Shown here: piece by piece, positions 1 through 6,008 of the stretch
Layout of the letters: every line of letters begins with the position of its first letter
Numbering within the stretch: position 1 is the stretch's first letter
NCBI GenBank assembly: GCA_023230425.1
Contig: JALNXI010000099.1
Coordinates: 1-6,909, forward strand
Reading direction: 5' to 3'
DNA length: 6,909 nucleotides
Source of the DNA: Methanoculleus sp.
GTDB lineage: Archaea > Halobacteriota > Methanomicrobia > Methanomicrobiales > Methanoculleaceae
Notes under the pieces: generated by a model
Told to the model about the DNA's origin: nothing
The model's input: only the letters and a program-made list of their open reading frames with translations
Databases searched by the model: none
Position numbers and translations under genes: made by a program

Positions 1-1
1 C

Positions 2-3000
2 ACCGTCGGCGGCGATGAGGCTATCGGGACCATCGGCGCCGACGGTGTCTTCACCGCGAAGGCCGCGGGCACGACGACCATCACCGCAACGGCGGGCAGC
101 ATCACCAGGAGCGCGACCGTCACGGTCACCGCCGAAGCCCCGGTTCTCGCGGAGATCGCGATCACACCGGCCGCGGCCACCATCAGGGTCGGCGAGACCC
201 GCGGGTTTGCCACCGTCTGCTCGGATGCGTCCGGCAACACCATGCCCGGTGTCCCGGTAGCCTGGTCGTGCAACGATGAGACCGTCGGCACGATCGGCGC
301 GGACGGCGTCTTCACTGCGCTTGCCGCAGGTTCGGCGACCATCACCGCGTCTGCGGACGGCGTATACGGGACAGCGGCCGTAACGGTCACCGATGAAGAC
401 CTGGTCCCGCAGAGCATCGCGATCACGCCGACCGCGGCCACCCTCGCGGTCAACGAGACAGGGCAGTTCACAGCAACCGCCCTCGACCAGTTCGGCAACG
501 AACTGCCGGAAGTCGCGGTCACCTGGACGAGCAGCAACACGACCGTCGGGACCATCGATGAGAGCGGCATCTTCACCGCGCTCGCCGAAGGTTCGGCGAC
601 CGTCACCGCAACCGCAGGCGGGATCTCCGGAACAGCGACCGTAACCGTCAGCGCCGATGCCCCGGTCCTCGCGGAGATCGAGATCGCACCGGCCACGGCG
701 ACGCTCACGGTCGGCGAGACTCGCGGGTTTGCCACCGTCTGCTCTGATGCGTCCGGCAACACCATGCCCGGAGTTCCGGTCGTATGGTCATGCAGCAATG
801 AGACCGTCGGCACGGTCGGTGCGGACGGGATCTTCACCGCGCTTGCCGCGGGCTCGGCGACCCTCACCGCAACCGCAGGCGGGATCGCCGGGACGGCAAC
901 CGTAACCGTCAGCGCTGACGCCGAAGACCCGGTCGACCCGGTGCTCGGGAGCCTGAAGGTCACGCCGCTCCGGGCCACCCTGGAGGTCGAAGACACACAG
1001 AAGTTCATTGTGACCGGCTACGACCAGAACGGCAACGCCATGCCTGCCGGTGAGGTCACCTGGACGAGCAGCAACGAGACCATCGGGACCATCAGTGCGG
1101 ACGGCATCTTCACCGCGCTCGCCGCGGGCACGACGACCCTCACCGCAACCGCAGGCGAGGTCTCCGGGACCGCGGTCGCCACCGTCATCGCCGCAGAACC
1201 GGCACTCGCTAAACTCGCAGTCTCCCCGTCAGCGGCCATCCTTGGCGCGGGCGAGACCCGGCAGTTCGACGTCGTCGCGTTCGACCGGTTCGGCGCCATC
1301 GTGCCGGACGCTGCGGTCACCTGGACGAGCAGCGACCCGGGTGTCGGCACAGTCGATGCGTCCGGCCTCTTTACCGCCCTTGCTGAAGGCACGACGACCC
1401 TCACCGCAACGGGCGACGGTGCCACCGGAACCGCGACCGTCACCGTAACCCCTAATGAGCCGGTCCTCTCCCGGATCGCCGTCACGCCTCCGGCAATCAC
1501 CATGCATGCCGGCGACGCGGAGACGTTCGCCGCAACCGCCTATGACCAGTACGGCACCGTCATGCCGGAGGTCAAGGTGGCCTGGGCGAGCAGCGAACCG
1601 GCCGTCGGCACCATCGGTGCGGACGGGCACTTCACCGCCCTTGATGCAGGCGCGACGACCGTCACCGCGTCGGCCGACGGCCTCACCGGGACAGCGGCCG
1701 TAACGGTCGTCGAGGCTTCCCCGGGAGTCGTTGTCTCCCCGCCGGCGGTCACCCTGGACGTCGGGGACTCCCGGCAGTTCACCGCGACCGTGCCTGACCT
1801 GGCGACCGCGTTTAGCCTGGAAGGCAACAGTTCGCCCGGCGCTACGGTAACCTGGTCGTGCGATGACGAAACCGTCGGCACGATCGACGAAGACGGGCTT
1901 TTCACCGCAGTCTGCGGAGGCACGGCAACCGTCACTGCGTCGGTCGACGGGATCGACGAGACCGGGACCGCGGTCGTGACGGTCCGGTCGGCATCCCGGG
2001 CTCCAGCGCGGATCGTGGTCAGCCCGTCTGACTTCACCATCGCTGCCGGAAACACCCTCTCGCTCACCGTGACCGCGTTCGACCAGTACGGCTACGCTAT
2101 GCCGGACGTCGAGGCGACCTGGGAGAGCAGCGACCCGTGCACCGGCACCATCGACGAGTGCGGCCTCTTTGCCGCCCTCTGTGCAGGCACGACGACCATC
2201 ACCGCATCGGTGGGCGAGGTCTCGGACTCCGCCTGTGTGACCGTCGAACCCTCACTCGCGATCCCGGCCTGCATAGAGGTCGACCCCGCGACGACCGCGC
2301 TTGCGCCCGGGGAGACACAGGAGTTCGTCGCCCGCGTCTTTGACCAGTGCGACAACGAGATGGACTGGGTCAGGGTTGCCTGGTCATGCTCCGACCCGGA
2401 CGTCGGCACCATCGACAGAGCCGGGCTCTTTGCGGCGTTTGCAGGGGGATCGGCGGACGTGAAGGCCCGGGCCGGCAGCGTGGAGGGAACCGCAGCGGTC
2501 ACCGTCACGGCAGCGCCCGCACCGAATCCTGATGAACCCGGGGACGGCGGCGGGCCGACAGATTACGGCTGGAGCGACAGCGGCGGCGACAGCGGCCCCA
2601 CCTTCGACGCAGGGGTGCATGAGAACCTGATGCGCGGCGAGACGTTCACGTTCTCGGGCACCACCACCTCATCGGTCGGCAGCGTTGCCGTCACGGCAGC
2701 GAACACCATCCCGAAACTGATGGTGACCGTGAAGAAGGCAACCCCGTCCGCCGCGGCGCCGCCCACCGGCGACATCTACGAGTACATCGAGATCAACCTT
2801 TACTGGGCGAACCCGAACGACATCGAGAGTGCAGCGGTAGTCTTCACCATCCCTGCCGACTGGCTCCGCGAACACGGCATGACCCCTGAGGACGTCAGGC
2901 TGATGCGCTGTGTCGACGGCGTCTGGCAGACCCTGGAGACCGAGGTCGTCGGTGAGGAGAGCGGGTTGTACCGCTTCCGGGCAACCACTCCCGGGTTCTC

Positions 3001-3217
3001 CACGTTCGCCATCGCTGCAGCGCCGGAGAACGTGACCACAGCGGCGGAGACGAATGCTACGACGGGAGAGGAGACGAACGTCACGACGAACGTGACCACG
3101 GAGGTGACGACGGAGGCGACCACCGTGCCGGCGACGACGACACCTGCGGCACCGCTCGTCTACGCGCCCCTCCTTGCCCCGCTGGCCTTCCTCCTCTGGC
3201 GGAGGAAGAAGAACTAA
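2..3217 (+). CDS. Surface protein: BIG2-type Ig-like repeat array, PGF-pre-PGF domain and C-terminal anchor (5' partial)
   Basis: The frame is open from base 2 to a TAA at 3215-3217, giving 1071 visible residues. The true start and signal peptide lie left of the window; the internal ATG at 242 falls inside a repeat and is not the start. After a partial repeat come nine Ig-like repeats (residues about 49-836), each with the pattern x-I-x-V-x-P ... W-[TS]-[SC]-S ... V-G-T-I ... G-x-F-T-A-L-A-A-G ... T-A-T-V-T-V, typical of bacterial Ig-like group 2 domains. A Gly/Asp/Pro linker (837-868) leads to a PGF-pre-PGF domain (about 869-1006). A Thr-rich stalk (1008-1048) carries four N-x-T sequons. The protein ends in a short hydrophobic segment (1051-1066) and RRKKN. 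It is inferred to be an exported, membrane-anchored, glycosylated stalk-like protein, possibly an adhesin or S-layer-associated. The ligand is unknown. Family assignment is confident; biological role is not. Confidence 0.9.
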   Translation, partial: TVGGDEAIGTIGADGVFTAKAAGTTTITATAGSITRSATVTVTAEAPVLAEIAITPAAATIRVGETRGFATVCSDASGNTMPGVPVAWSCNDETVGTIGADGVFTALAAGSATITASADGVYGTAAVTVTDEDLVPQSIAITPTAATLAVNETGQFTATALDQFGNELPEVAVTWTSSNTTVGTIDESGIFTALAEGSATVTATAGGISGTATVTVSADAPVLAEIEIAPATATLTVGETRGFATVCSDASGNTMPGVPVVWSCSNETVGTVGADGIFTALAAGSATLTATAGGIAGTATVTVSADAEDPVDPVLGSLKVTPLRATLEVEDTQKFIVTGYDQNGNAMPAGEVTWTSSNETIGTISADGIFTALAAGTTTLTATAGEVSGTAVATVIAAEPALAKLAVSPSAAILGAGETRQFDVVAFDRFGAIVPDAAVTWTSSDPGVGTVDASGLFTALAEGTTTLTATGDGATGTATVTVTPNEPVLSRIAVTPPAITMHAGDAETFAATAYDQYGTVMPEVKVAWASSEPAVGTIGADGHFTALDAGATTVTASADGLTGTAAVTVVEASPGVVVSPPAVTLDVGDSRQFTATVPDLATAFSLEGNSSPGATVTWSCDDETVGTIDEDGLFTAVCGGTATVTASVDGIDETGTAVVTVRSASRAPARIVVSPSDFTIAAGNTLSLTVTAFDQYGYAMPDVEATWESSDPCTGTIDECGLFAALCAGTTTITASVGEVSDSACVTVEPSLAIPACIEVDPATTALAPGETQEFVARVFDQCDNEMDWVRVAWSCSDPDVGTIDRAGLFAAFAGGSADVKARAGSVEGTAAVTVTAAPAPNPDEPGDGGGPTDYGWSDSGGDSGPTFDAGVHENLMRGETFTFSGTTTSSVGSVAVTAANTIPKLMVTVKKATPSAAAPPTGDIYEYIEINLYWANPNDIESAAVVFTIPADWLREHGMTPEDVRLMRCVDGVWQTLETEVVGEESGLYRFRATTPGFSTFAIAAAPENVTTAAETNATTGEETNVTTNVTTEVTTEATTVPATTTPAAPLVYAPLLAPLAFLLWRRKKN
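146..2509 (+). repeat. Nine tandem Ig-like repeat units within the surface-protein gene
   Basis: Unit starts, set at the first residue of the leading beta strand, are 146, 404, 668, 944, 1205, 1466, 1727, 2009 and 2270; the last unit ends near 2509. Unit lengths are mostly 258-282 bp (86-94 codons). A tenth, partial unit occupies 2-145. Units 4, 5, 6 and 8 are exactly 261 bp. Units 1 and 3 are nearly identical at DNA level: 188-247 and 710-769 differ at two of 60 positions. Units 7-9 are the most diverged. Confidence 0.9.
2606..3019 (+). other. PGF-pre-PGF domain within the surface protein
   Basis: Residues about 869-1006 run from DAGVHENLMRGETFTF to RATTPGFSTFAIA. Internal features include the I-x-I-x-L-Y-W strand, the IPADWLREHGMTPEDVRLMR segment and a D-G-x-W-Q-x-L-x-T-x-V strand. 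These match the archaeal PGF-pre-PGF domain, which normally sits just before a C-terminal sorting/anchor signal in secreted proteins of methanogens and halophiles. The domain holds one cysteine, in LMRCVDG. Confidence 0.85.
3023..3214 (+). other. Thr-rich glycosylatable stalk and C-terminal membrane anchor
   Basis: The tail is rich in Thr, Glu and Ala, with four sequons (NVT, NAT, NVT, NVT) between 3029 and 3106. It is followed by about 16 hydrophobic residues (PLVYAPLLAPLAFLLW, 3152-3199) and a basic end, RRKKN. The order Thr-rich linker, hydrophobic segment, basic cap resembles archaeal sortase-type C-terminal signals, but the tripeptide PGF expected in a PGF-CTERM signal is absent from the tail. 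Confidence 0.75.
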
Positions 3218-3232
3218 CCCTCTCTTTTTTAG
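3218..3232 (+). terminator. Oligo-T tract after the surface-protein gene
   Basis: A pyrimidine-rich stretch starts right after the stop codon and contains six consecutive T (3225-3230). In archaea, intrinsic termination depends mainly on such T tracts without needing a hairpin. Position and strand fit the end of the plus-strand transcript. Confidence 0.5.
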
Positions 3233-3266
3233 CGATTCCATCCCGCGACTCCCGAAACAGTGACGC

Positions 3267-3288
3267 ACCCCCCAACCGAAGCGGGGGT
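3267..3288 (-). terminator. Hairpin with UUCG loop in the convergent intergenic region
   Basis: On the minus strand, ACCCCCGCTTCGGTTGGGGG can fold with a CCCC/GGGG stem, one mismatch, a G-U pair and a C-TTCG-G tetraloop. An alternative is a plain five-pair C/G stem with a nine-base loop. It begins five bases after the stop codon of the VOC-like remnant at 3293-3295, so it may be the original terminator or 3' end structure of that lost gene, perhaps now serving the dehydrogenase transcript. The stable tetraloop forms only in the minus-strand RNA. Confidence 0.4.
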
Positions 3289-3292
3289 TCCT

Positions 3293-3370
3293 CTAAGGAG
3301 AAATCCTCCAGGGCTCGCTCGACGCGAAGGCCTCGATGGTATTCCCGGCGGGATCCTGTGAGAAGAGGGG
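3293..3370 (-). pseudogene. 3' remnant of a VOC (glyoxalase/bleomycin-resistance) family gene
   Basis: Read on the minus strand from about 3370, the frame gives PLFSQDPAGNTIEAFASSEP and then WRISP before a TAG at 3293-3295. The D-P-x-G-N-x-I-E core is the hallmark last beta strand of vicinal-oxygen-chelate (VOC) proteins, with the Glu normally a metal ligand near the C-terminus of a ~120-residue domain. Only this end is present. Upstream, toward the dehydrogenase stop at 3411, the frame gives no VOC-like sequence and no plausible start. It is interpreted as the tail of a gene whose body was deleted. The match rests on about 15 residues, so a chance resemblance cannot be excluded. Confidence 0.5.
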
Positions 3371-3408
3371 GGAGGGGGCCGCACCGGCTCCCCATGCCCT
3401 TCCGGGTT

Positions 3409-5160
3409 CTACGTCGTGTACCCGGTCAGGTTCCCTGCCGCAGCCGGCGTCACATTCCCGGTGACCGCGGGCGTCGTCGCGGCGGGACCGGCGGCGGTGG
3501 GCGGCACGATCTTCCAGAGCTTGCCGGTGCTGGTGGACGGATCAGGCCCTCCCACGTCGTTCGTCAGCACATACAGGTCCTGGTTGGTGTCCTCACCGAA
3601 CCCGCGCAGGAACGCGCCCAGGGTCTCGTTGTTCCGGGCGGTGATGTTCACCGTCTGGGCTTCCCACATGGCGTTCTCGTCGGGGGTCAGGCTCGCAGAG
3701 GTCTGCGGCAGCGCTCCCTCGGCCCATCCCGCCGGGGGCGTGGCGGCGAGGATGGTGCCGTTCCCGACAGTTCGGCTGTCGCTCCAGTAACCGAAGAGGT
3801 ACCTGCCCTGGAGCCCGGTGACGGCGGTCCCACGGTAGACGTTGCCGCCGACGACGACGACACCGAGGTCATGGCCGCCCTCGAAGATCGGGCCGATCAG
3901 CGGCTCGCCCTGGAGTCCGGTGATGTTGCAGGACTTCCCGGGGGCCGTGGTGGCGTTCGGGTCGAAGCAGTGCGTGCCCTCGCGGATGTGCCAGCCGTAG
4001 TTCCCGCCATTGAGGACAACGTCCACCTCCTCAAAGAGGTTCTGGCCTGCATCGGCGATGAAGAGCGCGTTGTTGCCGCCGGAATCAAAGGCCATGTAGG
4101 CAGGGTTCCGGAATCCATAGGCGTATATCTCGGGCGGGACTGAGGTGTAGGCGTAGGTGTCGAGGATCTCGGGCTGGGTCCCCACGAACGGGTTGTCGGC
4201 CGGTACGCTGTAGAGGCTGCCGGCAAACGTCGTCCACGTCGGATCGGGCGGGTTCGCCGTCCGGTTGACGCTCGCGTTCCCGGTCGCGGTCATCGTTGCG
4301 GTCGCATTCTGCTGGGCCGTCACGTTCCCGGCGGTGACGTTATCCACATCGATCCTGAGGATCTTGCCGTAGATCTTCGTGAGGTCCTGGGCGTTCCCGA
4401 TACCGGGGGTATGCCCGTTCCCGACGTCGTTCGCCCGTCCGCCGTCCCCGAGCGATATGTAGAGGTAGCCGTCGGCAGGGCTAAAGGCGAGCTGGCCGCC
4501 GTTGTGATTCTGGTAGGGCTTGTCGATGTACATCAGGACCTTCTCGGAGGAGATGTTTACCTGGTTCGGGTTCCCGGGATCGACCTGGAACTCGGATATG
4601 TGGTTAGTGCAGTTCCATTCTTCGGGAGCCTCTGATCTCAGGGGTGCGCTGTAGAACGCGTAGACCTTGCCGTTAGTCCGGTAATCAGGGTGGAACGCGA
4701 TCGAGAGCAGGCCGCGCTCGTCGTAGGTCGGGCTGATGTTGGCGAGGTTGCCCCGGAGGTCCAGGAACGGTTCGGGGAGCGTTGTCCCGTTCGCGTCGAC
4801 GACCTTCACCACACCGATCTGGTCCACGACGAAGAGCCGCCCGGTCCCGTCGTCGGGCGACGTGACCATCATGGGCGAAGTGAAGTTCTGCGCGACAAGT
4901 TCAAGGCCGATATCGGCCGTAAAACTCGGGATCGTCGTCAGGTTTGTCCGGGACGCATTGTCCTGGAACGCCGCGGCAAGCATTGACCCGGCGTTGGTGA
5001 GGTCTGTTGCGTTGCCGCTCATGTTCTGCATACTTCCTGTCGTCTGGTTTGAACTCTCGTTGATATTACTGACATTGCTCAATCCCGCCTGCTGTGCACC
5101 CGCACCCGCGATGAGTGCGAGGATCAGGAAGGATGCTATGACAAGGGTAACTTTTGTCAT
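3409..5160 (-). CDS. Exported PQQ-dependent sugar dehydrogenase-like beta-propeller (GSDH family)
   Basis: The protein has 583 residues from the ATG at 5160. This start is preferred because it puts a clean signal peptide at the N-terminus: MTK, a hydrophobic core, then an AGA|QQ cleavage site near residue 22. The frame extends 34 codons upstream to 5262, but that would bury the signal peptide. A Ser/Asn/Thr-rich linker (24-76) precedes the glucose/sorbosone dehydrogenase six-bladed propeller. Visible motifs are NHNGGQLAF (His219, equivalent to the catalytic His of soluble glucose dehydrogenase), GDGG (238-241), YGFRNP (Arg351, cofactor-contacting in relatives), ADAGQNLFEEVD (369-380) and GGNYGW (385-390). 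A Thr/Asn-rich loop (about 274-310) interrupts the propeller, and the C-terminus is a Thr/Pro/Ala tail without an anchor. There are 24 N-x-S/T sequons. It is longer than typical family members (~370-480) because of these additions. Expected activity is oxidation of aldoses with PQQ outside the membrane; the true substrate and cofactor in a methanogen are uncertain. Confidence 0.9.
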   Translation of the reverse strand: MTKVTLVIASFLILALIAGAGAQQAGLSNVSNINESSNQTTGSMQNMSGNATDLTNAGSMLAAAFQDNASRTNLTTIPSFTADIGLELVAQNFTSPMMVTSPDDGTGRLFVVDQIGVVKVVDANGTTLPEPFLDLRGNLANISPTYDERGLLSIAFHPDYRTNGKVYAFYSAPLRSEAPEEWNCTNHISEFQVDPGNPNQVNISSEKVLMYIDKPYQNHNGGQLAFSPADGYLYISLGDGGRANDVGNGHTPGIGNAQDLTKIYGKILRIDVDNVTAGNVTAQQNATATMTATGNASVNRTANPPDPTWTTFAGSLYSVPADNPFVGTQPEILDTYAYTSVPPEIYAYGFRNPAYMAFDSGGNNALFIADAGQNLFEEVDVVLNGGNYGWHIREGTHCFDPNATTAPGKSCNITGLQGEPLIGPIFEGGHDLGVVVVGGNVYRGTAVTGLQGRYLFGYWSDSRTVGNGTILAATPPAGWAEGALPQTSASLTPDENAMWEAQTVNITARNNETLGAFLRGFGEDTNQDLYVLTNDVGGPDPSTSTGKLWKIVPPTAAGPAATTPAVTGNVTPAAAGNLTGYTT

Positions 5161-5182
5161 GCGGGTCCGGACATGATACCAG

Positions 5183-5193
5183 GATAGATAATG
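5183..5193 (-). promoter_or_regulatory. Candidate TATA box for the dehydrogenase gene, possibly leaderless
   Basis: On the minus strand the AT-rich ATTATCTATCC is centred about 28 bases before the ATG at 5160. That spacing would put transcription start at or next to the start codon. No GGAG/GGTGA-like site is visible in the 20 bases before that ATG, which fits a leaderless transcript. A competing AT-rich element, CCTATTTATCC, lies at 5223-5233 and would give a leader of roughly 40 bases. Confidence 0.35.
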
Positions 5194-5264
5194 GTTGCGT
5201 CGGATCCCCCCGGCTGTATCCCGGATAAATAGGGGCAGCGATTTGCGAAATGCGGCCCTCATGT

Positions 5265-5280
5265 GGGGTATTTGTTCCCC
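5265..5280 (-). terminator. Weak GGGG/CCCC hairpin after the membrane-protein remnant
   Basis: Six bases past the TGA at 5287-5289, the minus strand reads GGGGAACAAATACCCC, a four-pair G/C stem with an eight-base loop. No T tract follows directly. It could mark the 3' end of the membrane-protein transcript and separate it from the dehydrogenase promoter, but support is slight. Confidence 0.2.
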
Positions 5281-5286
5281 CGCCGG

Positions 5287-5753
5287 TCAGACGGAACCTT
5301 CGTCTGTCGGGTGGTATGCCGTCACCTTCGCGACGTACCAGAAGACCACCCACGACAACGCGAGCACGATCAACCAGACCGTGACGATCGCCGGCAGGGG
5401 GAGGGGGGTCGCGTAGGCCTGGCCGCCCGGGACGGGGATGATCTGGTAGAAGGCCCAGGGTGCTCGCGCAGACTCCCGTACGAATCCCATGACGTCCCGA
5501 GGATACCGGCCGTGAAGGCGGCAAGAAGCGACCCCCGGGTGAGGTATCCCCACTGCCCTTCCTTCTCCTCGTTCGTCAGGACGATGGCGGCACCAATCGC
5601 CGCCATAACAAAGAGGACGACGTACTTCAGCGGCATCCCGCCGATCGGATTGATCCATGCCCCGGGGTCGTCGATGAAGAGCGTCCCGGGCCAGGCGGGC
5701 TGGACGAGGATGACCCCGGCGACGGCGATCATGACCAGGAACCCCTTGGAGAT
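5287..5753 (-). pseudogene. C-terminal part of a polytopic membrane protein, frameshifted
   Basis: This is an unrecognised membrane protein. Following the minus strand from about 5750, the first frame reads ISKGFLVMIAVAGVILVQPAW, a loop containing INPIGGMPLKY, a second helix (YVVLFVMAAIGAAIVLTN), the charged NEEKEGQWGYLTRG and the start of a third helix (LLAAFTAGILG). Near 5491-5495 that frame degenerates. The next frame then continues sensibly as VMGFVRESARAPWAFYQIIP and a final helix, VTVWLIVLALSWVVFWYVAK, ending HPTDEGSV and TGA. One missing base (for example ACGGTC becoming ACGTC) explains the break. Four membrane segments can be counted. No own start codon with a ribosome-binding site exists; the front is replaced by radical SAM sequence. 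The R-E-x-x-R-x-P-W stretch faintly recalls quinol-oxidase/cytochrome membrane subunits, but this is not strong enough to name it. Confidence 0.65.
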
Positions 5754-5931
5754 CGGCCGGCCGACGGCGGCGATCTGGTCGATCAGGGCCATTCCTTCGG
5801 CGGTGTCGAGGTCGCCGGGGGACCCGCGCCTGTCCGCGTCGATGCAGCAGTGGGCGCAGGCGAGGTTGCACCGGGACGTTCCAGGATATGATATGCGGCC
5901 CGCCGCCGCCGTTCACGCCTCGGCCCGTCAC
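5754..5931 (-). pseudogene. N-terminal fragment of a radical SAM protein with the Cx3Cx2C motif, frame broken
   Basis: Starting at GTG 5931, the minus strand encodes MTGRGVNGGGGPHIISWNV, the usual lead-in (h-x-W-N-V-T) to a radical SAM cluster loop. The next frame carries CNLACAHCCIDADRRG (Cys codons at 5870, 5858 and 5849), the C-x3-C-x2-C motif that binds the 4Fe-4S cluster, then PGDLDTAEGMALIDQIAAVGRPI. In complete relatives a GGEP motif follows at this point; here it is replaced by a hydrophobic membrane segment. Between W-N (5878) and the first Cys (5870) the spacing is 13 bases rather than the roughly 18 expected, so about five bases are missing and the frame is broken. The fragment resembles the heme-biosynthesis/SPASM-type radical SAM group, but which member cannot be told. 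It is likely non-functional unless the breaks are sequencing errors. Confidence 0.7.
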
Positions 5932-5941
5932 CCCGCCCCGC

Positions 5942-5946
5942 CCTCC
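5942..5946 (-). promoter_or_regulatory. Ribosome-binding site deciding the radical SAM GTG start
   Basis: GGAGG on the minus strand lies 10 bases before GTG 5931. It supports GTG 5931 as the original start of the radical SAM gene and shows that the 5' end of that gene is preserved although its body is lost. The later ATG at 5792 has no such site at suitable spacing. Confidence 0.5.
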
Positions 5947-6008
5947 CGGTGCGAGGAGGGCAATGCAGGAGTCTTCTCAAAGCGTTTCAGAAACCGGGAC
6001 AGCCCCGG

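Noticed and set aside
1540..2067. Long minus-strand open frames across the Ig-repeat gene (also 1018-1503 and 2092-2508)
   Set aside because: They mirror the repeated GC-rich codons of the plus-strand gene, recur once per repeat, are low in complexity and lack ribosome-binding sites.
146..2509. CRISPR-like or intergenic direct repeats
   Set aside because: The periodicity is about 261 bp, in frame and fully coding; it reflects protein domain repeats.
3358..4143. 261-codon plus-strand frame opposite the dehydrogenase
   Set aside because: Its sequence is Arg/Gly/Val-rich with no recognisable motif, and the opposite strand carries a clearly conserved propeller protein.
5161..5262. Upstream start of the dehydrogenase at 5262
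   Set aside because: It would add 34 residues before an otherwise ideal signal peptide and run through the AT-rich promoter-like segment.
5370..5792. ATG 5792 as an independent start of a small membrane protein
   Set aside because: Residues before it continue the radical SAM fragment in the same frame, there is no ribosome-binding site at useful spacing, and the frame ends in nonsense after 5493.
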